A DNA stretch of 64,000 nucleotides from Allodiplogaster sudhausi (GCA_945643635.1 CALZFC010000137.1:566001-630000); one strand, 5' to 3'. Shown: positions 41,373 through 53,388, counted from the first letter of the stretch. Notes: generated from the letters alone by a model not told the origin. Translations and numbers: made by a program.

Positions 41373-44300
41373 ATGCCCGTTGCTATCATCACTGGTAACG
41401 TTTATTTATTCCACGAATCGAAAGTGAATGGTCTTAGAGAAGAGAACGGGGGAGATGGGAATAGTTGTTGAGGAGCGTCGTCTGGTATCGGGAGGGCGTC
41501 TGCCCTTCTCTTCGCAGAACACGGCTTCCGTCTGTCTCTGGCCGGCCGAGATGAAGCTTCCCTCCGGGCAGTCGGAGCCGAGTGCACGGCCAAGGGAATC
41601 AACGAGGACAATGCTAGTTTCCTGTCTTTTATACTTTGCAATCTCATTCCGTTATCAAAGCTCAGTTTAAAGGTTATCATCACTCTCGGCGATCTCACAT
41701 GTGGAGAAGTTTGCCAGAAAATCGTCAAGAACACAATGGACAAGTTCAATTCAATCGACACTCTGGTAAGCAATTCTTCCTTTTGTTCCCTTTCTTATCT
41801 CTATAGCTACTTGTGTATTCTTCATCATTTCGTGTGTAGATACTTTAATAAAAAGCGCAAAAAAAAACTTTTTTGACAAATTTTGTTGCAAAATCGTTTC
41901 CAAAAGCTAGCTCACTTTATGACCATCGCGAAAACTGACTTTTGGTTCAACATAATAGATTTTAAGCCGTTTTAGCATTTAAGAAATCACGGCGTGTTAG
42001 CGCAATGCAAATATGATACTTAGTAAAAGGCTACAGTATGAAAGAATTCGTGTCAGGAGATCTCAAAATTCAAAATTTTCGCATATGATGACATAGCGTC
42101 TCTTTATTTGGTGTTACCGTATACCTCCCCGGTCTTAAGTTCATGGAATGTAGATGACGCTACACTAAAATGTTACTAAGTATCGCCTTAACACGCCGTG
42201 AAATGTGAATCCAAAATTTTTCCATTCACGAACAAGTTCCCTATTATTCGTCTTCTTGTCATTCTCTAGATCGATTCATCCCCCTTTCTACTTTTAAAGA
42301 CAAAAAATGTTTCTTTTCTTTCTGTTTCACAATTTTTCGATTATAAATTGACGCTGTAAAATATTTCTAGACTAATGGTGGAATTGTTCTCTAAATATAT
42401 ATATATCAGTGGTGCTATTAATCTAGGAAGAAAACGGGGCGAAAGTTGAGCTCAACTTTTTAACAAAAAAGATTGAGGGTGAACTCTGAAAATAGCGGAT
42501 TAGTATGGAAAAGAAGAAAGATGGGCCCAACTTGCTCCAAAAAAGATCCCATCTTTAAAAAGCAAGATCAGCCAAAAATTGGTCAACGTAATGGTCAACT
42601 CTTTTTATAACAGCAAGAGTGTGGAAGACGAGAGAGGGAAAAGGAAGCTATAAAACATTGCTCCGTTTGGTCTCTCATTTTTGCGTACTCTCTCGCCGAG
42701 AAAAAAGGTTCACCTTAAAATGCCAGAGAAAAAGAGACATCGCGTCTCGATGCCTCCGTTTTCGTCAATTAGTCCCAGCCTCTCACCTCGGCCTATGAGC
42801 ATGCTATGGAAAACCCGCCCGACATCGGTTGCTGCCGAACCCTTGGCATGCTTGCTGCACTGAGCCGGTTTAATTACCCAAGCTTGAGGTATGCATTGAA
42901 AGCCTAGAAGAAAACTCGACGAGATTGTATTGAGAGTTGAACTCAACTCTGAAAAAAGTTCCTGACAAAAGAGTCGAGCTCAGCTTTCTTTCTTCCTAGA
43001 TTAATAGCACCACAGGTTATCAAAAGACCAATGAAGAAAATTCTTTGCAAATGATGCTTGGAGCAACAGTATATTTTTGCACATTTGGCCGCGAATAATA
43101 AATAATTAATGATTTTCATTGTAATATTAAATAATATTGAATAACTTAAACATCAAATAATCGTATGTATTATGTACAGGTTTTTGCACATTTCGGGCGC
43201 GGTTTTTTTAGATTAAAAATAAAGTGTTCTTTCGTGTGTCTTATTAGGAAATGATTATGAAATAGTGCTTGCGTATGAGTGAACAGGATGTTGCACATTT
43301 TGGGAGCGCGATTGAGAAATAAAATATAAGAATAATAATCAATGAAATTTCAACATAACCTCAGCGTGTCGCTCTCTGAAAGCTAAAGAAGAGGTAATTG
43401 ATTAATGAATGAAATCGTACCTTGCATGGCAATTCAACCTGCCTTCAGAGAGAAAGAAGTTTGGCGAGAGATGCCGAGTTCTTTGTCAAGTCCATCGTGG
43501 CTACGATTCGTCTGCCGAATCCACTCAAATTTCTACTTTTATTCTTTTGCTTGACTTGATTTGATGGCTAACCGAAAGAAGGAAACAGCCGTGCAGAGAT
43601 GGCTGAAGTGACTGGGAGGGAGATCGCAGAGAGACACGGCCTCTTCACTCAGAGAGTGCAGGCAATTGAGAAGGAAGGACTCAGACTGAGGGGACTCGGC
43701 CAGCAGAAGAGCGGACAGCACGGCCAGCAGACGATGGTCCGGCTGCAGAGTCTCCAGCAACTCCGCAGCCGAGAACAACTCAGCTGTCTGTGACTCTCCC
43801 AGACAGGAAGACAACTCCAGTCGGGTCAGCACGGCTTAATGGCAGATGATCACTTCTTCCACTTCCTCTCTACTTCTCTCCCTCTCTCTCTCTCTAACCG
43901 TGCTTGCCGACACGGAAGAGTTGATCGCGGTGGTCGAAGAAGGAAGCGACACGCAGCAGTTGAATGGGCACAATGCAGCCAGTGATTGCGCGCGTCTTCT
44001 CTTCCGAGGACAACTAAAATATTGAAATGTGCAGTGTTCTTTGTCTCCCCTTCTACATTTCTACGTAGTCTTCTCGTACCTTGTGAAGGAGCGGAATCTT
44101 GTCAAGGAAGCCAGCAACTCTCTCCAAGAGGCCGAGCAATGCTGCTTCCACCGATGGGGCGAAGAATGGGACCTCCGAGTGTTCCAGCGAATCAACAGTC
44201 AGGAGGAATGCCTGCATTTCTCCTCCTTGCCATCTCTCTCACTCTCTCTCTCTCTCTCTCTACCTTGGTGATGCTCTCCACCAGCTGCTCAGTGCTGGCA

Positions 44301-45563
44301 GCTCCATCCTTCTCCTCCGTCTCTAGCGGAGACTGAGTCCACGCCTTTCTCATCTTCGCCTCAAGCCTTTGCAGACTTCGTCGCTCGCTGCGAGTGGAGA
44401 GGGATCAGTTAGATAGAGAGGAAGAGGGATCAGTTAGATAGAGAGGAAGAGGGTCAGTTAGATAGAGAGTAAGAGAGAACTTACCGATTCTCCTTGATGA
44501 GAGTTCTCTTCTGAATTCGAGCACTTTCATCGAGTACCACTGCAATTGAGCGGCTCCTTTCTTCGTCTGCTTCTTCCTATTCTTTTAAACTCTTCTCTCT
44601 CCCACTAACATTCGGTGCTCATTCCCACTGCAATACACTTGAGGAATCTGCATCTTTGGCAGAGATTGCGAGTCTGCTTCTGGATCGGACACTTCTCTCC
44701 TTCTCTGCATTCGTACTCGAGATGGCGCTGAAGGTTTCTCATTGTGGTAGTCGGTGATTATGACGGGGGCATCATGCAGTTACTCTTTCATTTCTGATTC
44801 ATTCGAGCAAAGTGAGAACCTGAGAAGTCCGGCGGAAGAATCCCTTGCAGCCTTCGCAAGTTATTGCTCTGAAGCTAATTATAAGCACTCCATGAACATT
44901 TCACTCCGTTTTGGATGGGTTTCTTGTATTATCTTCTATCCATCCTTTTTCTCTCTCTCTGGCACTCTCTCCTTCTTTCTCTCTTTATCTCCTTCTCTCT
45001 CTGTCTTTCACTCACCTGTAGTGCAGTCCAGTTGCAACATCACCGCAGACCGCGCATGGCTGCCCTTCGACCATATACGATGGCAGATACGGGGTAGCTG
45101 CCAGAAGGAGAGAACATTTAGGGTCACCAAGTGGGAAGAAGGTAGAGTGGGTGAGAGTGAGAGAGCTTGAAAGAGAGAGAGAGATAGAAAGAGATAGAGA
45201 TAGAAAAAGAGAGCGACAGATAGTCCAGAAGGTATCACCGGATGCAACTTTCTTCGCCAGCAGGTGGCTTCTGCTATACGCTTGATCATTTTACAACTTG
45301 ACAGTATCAGAGGAATCTGCAGAGCACTGCTCTACTTTTTTTCGCTCTCTTTCTTCTCTCTCTATATCTTTCTATGTCTTTTTCCATCTTAGCGTTCCTT
45401 AGTTCTCAATCGCTATATCTCTTATTCCTATCCCTTCACTATAATTCGGCACGAACAAAGCAACCCTAATGCAGGCAGTAGTGCCAAGCAGAATGAATGG
45501 TAGGCAGGCCATTTGGAGGGGAGATGACGTCATCTCTGAAGATGCTTCCCTTGGTTGAATTGA

Positions 45564-45604
<41 letters not shown>

Positions 45605-45879
45605 GAGAAGACGTGCAATCCGAAACCATCTGATTCAGTCATTCCAACTCTTTCTTGCATCTCTGCCACTCTCTCTGTCTTTCTCTCTCTCTCGCTCTCT
45701 CTCTCTCTCTCCATCGGTTTTCTCTCGCTCTCGCACTCTCCCACTCTGCATCTCTCTTTATATTCGTCCCCTCATCTTCTGGTTGCGCAACCGCCATCTT
45801 GCTTAGCTGGCACGGCTGATCAACAAGGTGCGTCCTTCGGCTGAGGACGAGTCCTTGTGCCATCCGGGTCACAGTACTC

Positions 45880-45924
<45 letters not shown>

Positions 45925-47195
45925 ATCACTCCTGATAGGTCTACTTCACTCATTCTCTCTATATATTTTCCATTCCCTCTCTTATCCTCTCTTCCAGCTC
46001 TCTTCCCACTAGCTTATCCCTCTAGTAGAGAGGGTAATGTCACCATTTCTTTCTTTATATTTATGTTAAACCCTAGATATTTTTTTTGTTTTCTCACTCT
46101 TCCTGGATTTTGTAAAAAAAAAACGCGTTTTTTTTTTCTGGACTTACCCTTTGCACTTCATCATGCCTTAGATCTTCCGAGTACACTCAACATGCTACAG
46201 TAATCTGAGATAGCGTACTTATAATTCAATAGAAAGTTGGTGCGTGGTTAGCATATAACAAGCTTTAACATAAGAATAATACGACTCCTTGTGCCATCCG
46301 GGTCATAGTACTCTCTCCCTCTCTCCCTTTCTCTCTCTCGCAATGTTCCTATTAGGAATGCCCCGTGTAAATGCATGCTCATAGTGTCTGCATATATTTA
46401 ACAGCAAGACCGAATGACTCGAGGCTGATAGGCCAAGGCAATTGGAGTTGATCTCAATGTTTGAATAGTAAAATATCACTATATTTTTATAAATCTAGAT
46501 GATACAACCAGATTAAATCCTTCCTGTCTGCATAATTCATGGGCACCAGGAGCTTTACTTGGCATTGCGTAGCGGAGGGCTAAAAACAAACTCGCAAAAA
46601 GAAAGATGGAGAGAGAAGGTAAAGAGAGAAAGAGAGACAGCGCTACATCGAACAAAGGGTTATAATGAAAGGAGTTCAAGGGGATATGAGTTGTATTTCA
46701 CTTTCGTACTTTCTCAACCTTTTCCTACTTAACGGGGCTCACTATTCAAATTGCCAGCTTTTACGCAAGGAAAAAGAAGCTGACCTTTGCTGCGGCAGCG
46801 GTTGCCGGAGGGTGAAGTGACGTCCGTAGACATTGCGATGTCAGGTGGTTACTGTAGAAACAGTGGCAGGAGCGAGCTCCAGACCAGTCTGCTGCTAGTT
46901 CTCCTCAACTCACAATGAGTGCGAAACAGTAAACGATCGCTCTGCCTGTCGTTCTTGCCCTCTTCTCTGAATCTCTCATTCACTTGCATTGTCTCTCTCC
47001 TCACTATCTCCACTCTCTACTCACTCCTCTCTCCATCTTCACTCCCCTCTTCATTACATGCCCTTGCTCCGCCCCTGAATTTGCTGATTCAGCGCAGCTG
47101 CTAACTGTTAGGACTGGGGGCCGGGCTAGCTCGGGTCGGTGGTTGCGCAAGCGAGATGAGCAAGGCTGCTGCCCGCTCTATTCTCAACTAAAAGG

Positions 47196-47234
<39 letters not shown>

Positions 47235-48416
47235 TCCTTCTACCTCTCTCTCATTTCGTTCTATTTTATTCTCACCATTTCCTTCCTCCCATCTCCATAC
47301 TTCCCGTTTTAAAAGATTCCTCAGGAACAAAATGATTTTCAGATTGAATGGCAGCAAAGAAGAAAGAGATTATATGCACAAAACCCCTGAAATACCTTAC
47401 ATTGCCATTGATGATCTGTGCAGATTAACAATGCGGGAATCCTCATAACGGGGACGGTTCTGGACAGCCCGCTCGAGGAACTCGACAAACTGTTTGATGT
47501 CAACGTTCGCAGGTTCAGTTTATCACCTCTAGATCCTCGTGTTAAACTATTCTAGTTCATCCTGAAGTTGCAAAAGTAATACGATCTGTAAGATGAGCAA
47601 GGTGCATATTAATAATGAATCGTCCTTGTCAGTATGGTGCAGCTGACTCGCTTGGCCCTTCCTCATCTCATCGCCAGCAAGGGAACCGTAGTCAACGTCA
47701 GCAGTGTCAACGGCCCTTGTCCGGTCAGAATTCATCTTTTTATCTATATTTAAATTAATTGTACTTCTTTTTTTAAACCAACTATTGGATTTTGCCTTGT
47801 TTGTCGTGAATGACAAGAAAGAAGAAGATCCGAATTGCAGTTTGCCGGAGTGACGTATTACTGTATGTCAAAGTCGGCCGTGGATCAGTTCACGAAGTGT
47901 CTTGCACTTGAAATGGCGCCTCACGGAGTGCGAGTGAATGCTGTCAAGTCTCTTTCTCTTTCTTTCATTCACGGCCTAATACATTTTATCACATTATCTG
48001 AGGAAAACGAATTGATTTTCGTAATGATACAATGTGCAACTGTCAAGAAAAGAAAAGTTATATTACATACATGGAAAATAATTGAAAATTTATAATATAT
48101 ATTTCCTTTCAGCCCGGGAGTTATCGTGACTGAGATTCACAAGAGAGCAGGCCAGGATGAAGAGACCTACAAGAAGGTGGATACCTCATCGCTGTATCTA
48201 TTGTAGATGAACTTCACATGTTCAGCAGTAGAGTGCATAATTATAAATGTTGTTTAGTTCCTGGAGCACAGCCGCACGACGCATGCCCTTGGCAGACCGG
48301 GCGAGGCGGGCGAAGTGGCCAGAGCCATCTTCTTCCTCGCCACCCCCGCGTCCTCTTTTACCACCGGGGATCTCCTTCGTGTCGATGGAGGGCGTAGCAT
48401 CATCCATCCACGATGA
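41373..48416 (+). CDS. Short-chain dehydrogenase/reductase (classical SDR)
   Basis: Exons: 41373-41394 (22 nt), 41473-41612, 41673-41765, 47424-47512, 47633-47723, 47841-47947, 48113-48176 and 48258-48416. Phases agree, giving 254 residues, typical for classical SDRs. The cofactor-binding motif TGASSGIG lies at residues 7-14. INNAG, VVNVSSVNG (catalytic Ser), YYCMSK (YxxxK), the VNAVNPG segment and a C-terminal LLRVDGG complete the fold. NAD(P)-dependent oxidation or reduction is certain as a class; the substrate cannot be told. Intron 2 looks GC-AG (AAT|GCTAGT). If it were not removed it would add 20 residues in frame, so retention is possible. Intron 3 is 5.66 kb and contains an antisense gene and mobile elements. 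Confidence 0.93.
41989..42200. mobile_element. MITE copy B, 212 bp
   Basis: Terminal inverted repeats CACGGCGTGTTA and TAACACGCCGTG (12 bp perfect). The flanks are AAAT on both sides (41985-41988, 42201-42204), a 4-bp target-site duplication. It is homologous in reverse orientation to the element at 7245-7498 and lies in intron 3 of the dehydrogenase gene. No coding capacity. Confidence 0.88.
42409..43013. mobile_element. 605-bp unit bounded by 25-bp inverted repeats
   Basis: The left end reads GTGGTGCTATTAATCTAGGA and the right end is its reverse complement; about 22-25 bp are perfect. Sub-terminal palindromes occur at both sides: AAAGTTGAGCTCAACTTT at 42442-42459 and a diverged relative near 42972-42990. 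No clear target-site duplication was seen. No transposase frame. The interior holds the SL1-like leader. Confidence 0.7.
42867..42950 (+). ncRNA. SL1-type spliced leader RNA gene or pseudogene
   Basis: The first 22 nt equal the nematode SL1 leader except for C instead of T at position 17 (CCCAAGCTTGAG). A 5' splice site follows immediately (GTATGCATTGAAA; the C. elegans SL1 RNA has GTAAACATTGAAA as known from the literature). About 45 nt further is an 8-bp self-complementary stem (AGAGTTGA/TCAACTCT) near the expected position of the 3' stem-loop. No canonical Sm-binding site (AATTTTTGG type) was seen between them, so it may be a diverged or dead copy. SL RNAs donate the leader to mRNA 5' ends by trans-splicing. 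Confidence 0.6.
43077..43310. repeat. Three spaced degenerate repeats
   Basis: TTGCACATTTGGCCGCG (43077), TTGCACATTTCGGGCGCGG (43184) and TTGCACATTTTGGGAGCGC (43291) recur about every 107 bp in AT-rich DNA. Confidence 0.75.
43539..45097 (-). CDS. Nuclear hormone receptor with thyroid-receptor-type DNA-binding domain, 5' end unresolved
   Basis: Exons in transcription order: 45016-45097, 44820-44868, 44610-44727, 44485-44539, 44264-44387, 44080-44211, 43899-44013 and 43539-43834; all phases agree. The first zinc finger is CAVCGDVATGLHYRAITC and runs into CEGCKGFFRRTSQ. The second is CREGEKC followed by TRNLCQRCRFLKCIAVGM. The extension VLDESARIQKRTLIKENRER strongly resembles thyroid hormone receptors (NR1A), as does HYRxITCEGCKGFFRRT. 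A divergent ligand-binding domain follows (LLERVAGFLDKIPLL, ITGCIVPIQLLRVASFF) and ends without an obvious AF-2 helix. It is a nuclear transcription factor. N-terminal exons upstream of 45097 were not found; an in-frame ATG lies 10 codons before the first finger's second Cys. The gene sits inside an intron of the dehydrogenase on the opposite strand. Confidence 0.9.
44399..44470. repeat. 29-bp tandem repeat, about 2.5 copies
   Basis: GGGATCAGTTAGATAGAGAG-type units in an intron of the nuclear receptor gene. Confidence 0.85.
45098..47423. other. Remaining part of the dehydrogenase intron 3
   Basis: Upstream region of the antisense receptor, with (GA)n at 45170-45215 and 45566-45602 and (CT)n at 45670-45710, 45880-45921 and 47202-47232. 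A 37-bp near-identical direct repeat occurs at 45847-45883 and 46281-46317, each followed by a CT tract. No further gene was recognised. Confidence 0.5.
45847..46317. repeat. Direct repeat pair, 37 bp, 434 bp apart
   Basis: Both copies contain TCCTTGTGCCATCCGGGTCA and then AGTACTCTCTC. They differ at two positions. Confidence 0.9.
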
Positions 48417-49915
48417 TTCATCCTATTCTATGTCTTATCATTCGTCTTCATTTGCCTGCTTGTGAATGTGAATAGCAGGGAGATATTTCGAGCAGTAAAT
48501 AAGTGAATTCTGTACTCTGCAGTCGATAAAAAGCAATCAATCCTTGGTATAACAATAAGAGATGCTTGGATAATGAGCCGGAAGATGCTTGTCTCATCTC
48601 ACCTCCATAATCCAAGCTCTCTTCTTTTTATTGTGTATTTCTTGAAATTATTTTCACAAATTTGCGTGACCAGTGAATTGGGGAAGCGCCACTTTCGGAT
48701 TGAGCCTTTCTCACGACTTATTTGCATGTGAGATTAAAGGGTGACGAAGGCCATGGAAGGCAGCAGCTGATGGGTACTGTAGACAAGGCACTCAAGGCAG
48801 AAGCCATTATTACCTCGTGAATCCATTCTGTGGCTGGAGGACTTTGCAGCATCCTCATGCACGGAAGGAATGGCTATTATGGATGGGAGAATACGACACC
48901 ATCCAAAGCCTCGTTTCTTACGCCTTCTTTCCCGATATTTCATACTCTGTCGTGTACAACCCTAAATGCCATCCTATACATCCTTTTCTTTTGATGAAGA
49001 TAAGTAAATAAGTCCGTAGGAAGATAACTTCCTGATAATTGCTCTAGACATTTGCATCCATGAAGAGGACAGAATTATTAAAGGACAAAGTAAGAATAAG
49101 TGGTAACCCCCGTTGGAGATCAGCAACGAATTTTTGCAAGGCGCAAATTATGGCACCAAAAACTAACAAGAGAATTGCTTACTTGCATTGTGAAAATAGT
49201 ATTTACATATAAATACATATGTAGTAAAGTAAGCTTTTTTTAGTGTCTGGAGAATGAATGGGCGTCTTGTAAAATTCCGTTGTGTTCTCTGCAGATTCAT
49301 CGACCTCTTGCTGCCCCCTCTCACCCTATCAGATGTTCAAGTACTACGGAATAGCTGAAACATGAAAAATTGGAAAGAAGGAGACCGGAGAGACTGAAGG
49401 AAGATGAAACGGGCCAGAGAACTATGGAATTAAATTCAGCTCCATGTCAGCATTGTACTTACACATATAGTAAATATGTATGTAAATACATCCACTATGA
49501 TATTGTGATCATAATGCAAGGTTTTTTGGCTTATACACAAGGTCTAAAATTGATAGCATATTTTGTGGCTTGGTGTTCCGACCGCACGAAAGACCCTGAC
49601 TTCCTCGCTCGCCCCTCTGGTAATAGTGACGCCATGATAGATGGAAGCCGGTGTGGGCCGAGAGCGCCGAATTGGCCAGCGGGCCTGCCTCGGCGATATC
49701 CATAATCTCATGGAGAGAGAGTGAGAGAGGGGGACGACCCCTTGCCACCCCTGCGGCAACTACTTAGGAAGCAAGGCGAGGCTGGCCGGCCTAAAACCGA
49801 CGAAGGCCGAGTTGAGTGGTGTGGACGAGGGAAAAGGGAGCAGAGGAGTATAAGAAGGTAGCCTCAGGGGGATAACAAGAGAGAGAGAAAGAAGAGGGAC
49901 AAGGGACGAGAGAAC

Positions 49916-49950
<35 letters not shown>

Positions 49951-51639
49951 AGAGAGAGTTGGAAGGCAGAAGGAAGGAAAGAGAGAGAGGGAGAGAGAGG
50001 GCAAGAGATAGTCTTGAACTATTCGTTGTCAGGACGAATACAAGGCTTGCGGAGAAGAGGCCGACGGGGCCTCCCAATCGAGCCAATGTCATTTCTTAAG
50101 TAAATGGAAGAAGAAGCCGCTACCAAGTTGAAGGAGATGAAGACGGGAAAGAAGATGATGAGGAAGAGGGACGACGTAGAGAGTAAGAGAATGAGAGAAA
50201 GCGAGAGAGCGAGAGAAAGGGGAAGGCGTAGAGAGCAAGAGAGTAAGAGAAAGCGAGAGAGCGAGAGAAAGGGAAGACGTAGAGAGCAAGAGAGTGAGAG
50301 AAAGGGAGCGAAAGGGGAGAGCGAATGGAGACAAAATTCATTGGGCAAGTACATATATCTGCACACCAGAGACTGCCATTGCCGGTTGAGGAGAAAGGAA
50401 ATGGAAGTGAAATGAGATCAGTGAGATATCAGAAGCAGAGAGAAAGAGAGAAAGAAAGAGAGAGCTAAGGCAGATACGATATCATACAGAAGGGATCTCT
50501 TATGTTCTGGAACCTCGAGTTGTATATAAGAAAATTCTACCGATTCCCGCCATCTTTTCCATTCGCTTCGTGTCGATCGTGGTTCCTTCCTTTTTTACTA
50601 ACAAGATGGTTAATGAAGAAGATCTATAGTGAGAGAGAAAGAGAAAGGGATAGAGTGGAAGAGAGAGAGAGAGAGAGAGAGAGGCTAGAGAGTAACAAAC
50701 GGAATGGAGCCAAAGGGCAAGTTAAGGAGGGCAACTAACGAGACGAAGAGGGAGAGGAAAGGGGAAGTTGAAGGGCTAACCTGGGTGGAGGACTTGTCTG
50801 GCTGGAGAACTCGAAAAGGAGGCAGTTAATGGGAAGGGAGTCTTGGAGTCGCAACTTGGGGGATTCAGGAAGATTCCGTGTAGGTCTCTCTTACCCGTGC
50901 GGTAGCTGGTTGGAGGGGACCAATTGAACCATTTAGGAGTGGCCTGGCCTCTGGCAATTTGGAACAACGCCAACCAGCTACCGACTGGGGAGAGTCATGA
51001 CGGCGCCCCGGCAGGTGACACAGTGAACTCGAAGATGAAGAGGAGGAAACGGATGAATACGAACTCTGCTGGAATGCGAGCAATGATAGGGGGAGCCAAG
51101 GCATGCGGCACGCCAAGAGAACACGGCACATTCCCCCTCCCTCACTTCTCTACTTCTTACACCATGTTTTTGCCACATTCTCTTACGCTGCCGTTCACTC
51201 TCTCTCTCTCTCCCCTCTCGCTCTGTGCGAAGGCCGGAGTGATCAGCCCTCTGGCAACAAACGGGACAGAAGCAGCATGGCGGAAACAATGGCAGGTAAA
51301 TAAATAGCTCATGACTTGCATTCCACAGAACGAGTGAAATGCCCGGGGGAAAACGAAAGAAAGAGGAAGAGAGAAGAAAAGAGAGAAAAAAGGAATAGAG
51401 AGAGAGAGAAAGAGAGAATGAAAGATAGAGAAAGAGGAATTTAGAGCGCAAGAGAGAAAGGAACTTGGGAGCAATAGAAAAATGATAATTGGCTGAACTA
51501 TCAAATTGAGATATGATAACAAAGAGACCCGTCTCATTTTCGAGAAAGAGTGAGAATTAAATCCAAGATGATCAGAATATTTAAATAAGATGATCAGAAT
51601 ATTTAAATATTCAGAATAGCTACATTTAGCTCCCTTCTC

Positions 51640-51723
<84 letters not shown>

Positions 51724-51995
51724 CTGGCGTTCCGCTCTCTCCATCTCATCCCCTCTCGTTCTCTCTCCATCTCTCTTTCAACGTTTCTCTCATTGGTTAC
51801 CTAAGGTAGCGAAACGCGTGCGAAACACACGAAAAGCATCTTGATCACTAAAATAAGAATTTTTGCCTTTGCAAACGATGATGCGCACATCCTTGTGAAT
51901 TCCAGAAAAGGGCGGGGCTAATCTAGAGAGATAGAAAGAGAGAAAGTGAGAGAGGGAGTGAAAGTGAGAGGTAAACAGAGAAAGAGAGAAAGATG

Positions 51996-52036
<41 letters not shown>

Positions 52037-52900
52037 GAAGGAGAGGGAGAGGGAAGAGAAAAGAGAGGGAAGAATAGGAGGAGAGGTAAAACCATGAAAG
52101 GGGCGGGCAGGCTTAGCAGAGACGGCAACGGCTACTTCATTTGTAGAAGGTTAGGGCATTCCGTAATACTGATGGATACATTCTACCACCGTACTGCTGA
52201 CGAGACAGCGGAATCTAAGGAAAGGAGAGCGTACAAAGAAAGAGCCAGAGGGAAAGGAGGGAAAAGACTGCATGATAGTGCTATAGAAAATGATCGAGAG
52301 AATAAAGAAGACTTAGAAACTTCTATGGATGTAATCCAAGAGTGGAATACGAAGAAAATGCGACAAAGAGCGGGGTCATGTAACTCCATTGACATGGTGC
52401 ATGCGTCTTCATGATGTCTTCACATTTTGTACATTTATTTTGGATATTTGAAAAATTTGGCTTTTTTATTTTCAGGAAACATTCTATTGAGGTTTTCTGA
52501 CTTCAACGGGTGTTTCTGTTTCCTTAAAAAAATTGATTATTGGATTCATATGTACACATCCCACTCAAAATCACTCTTGTTTTATTTTTGTTCTTAATTT
52601 GTTTTGGTTAATCTATTATTTAGTCAGGAATTTCTGACCCAGAACAGTTCTTACAATCTCGAGCTTCGCCTGGGTTTGATCTTTAACCACCGCCCGGATA
52701 ATGTTTTTCATGCGGTCCGTAATATTATACTGTTATCAGTAACAAGTCACTGACACTGTTCATCACGTTGGAAGTGCTATCCACTAGAAATGATCTTAGA
52801 ACTCTGCCTACATCTCGCACTAGATCTCATGTTCAAAGAACAGTATTTTTTCCTATAGGTACGCATTTTTTTCAAAGGCTGAAAGTCTGTGACACAGTTT
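48417..52900. other. Spacer, no gene recognised
   Basis: The dehydrogenase 3' flank, unique DNA to about 49850, then GA-rich DNA (49880-50330, 50630-50690, 51340-51440, 51930-52080) and a CT tract (51630-51720). An open frame 52094-52414 (106 codons, plus strand) is not repetitive but has no recognisable motif. Confidence 0.45.
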
Positions 52901-52994
52901 CAAAGCAGAATGGTTCAAAGAATTCTTAAGAATCTTCCTGGCACTTTGGCTGAATCCAATTAAGGTTTTTTATAGTGCTTGGGCAAAGCTTGGG

Positions 52995-53357
52995 TTGGCT
53001 TCGCACGAAACGTCATTCTTCCAGATTCCTCAGTTGATGTGGGGCCCGGCCCACTCCTCGGGAAGTCACTCCTCCGCTCAATTCGGTCGCATGCCAATAG
53101 ACTCGGAGTATCAGCATCCCTCCCTCCCTCTTCCTTACTCTATCATTATTATTTTCATTATTTTTCACATTTTTTTTAAATTGCAACGGTAACTTTTGCA
53201 TCTAATAAGTTACTATATTGTTGTCACATCATTAAACTTTATTTATGAATAAATAAATAAATAAAAAGGTCACAACCGAACTCCCTCTCCTTCCACTCGC
53301 AGTATTGTTTCTCTTGTGCTACTTTACTCTTTCTAACCGTTCTCTTACACACACACA

Positions 53358-53388
<31 letters not shown>

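Noticed and set aside
42681..42946. Open frames of 60 and 78 codons beside the SL1-like leader, considered as transposase remains
   Set aside because: No motif of any transposase was recognised and both frames are short; the region is better explained by the SL-type sequence.
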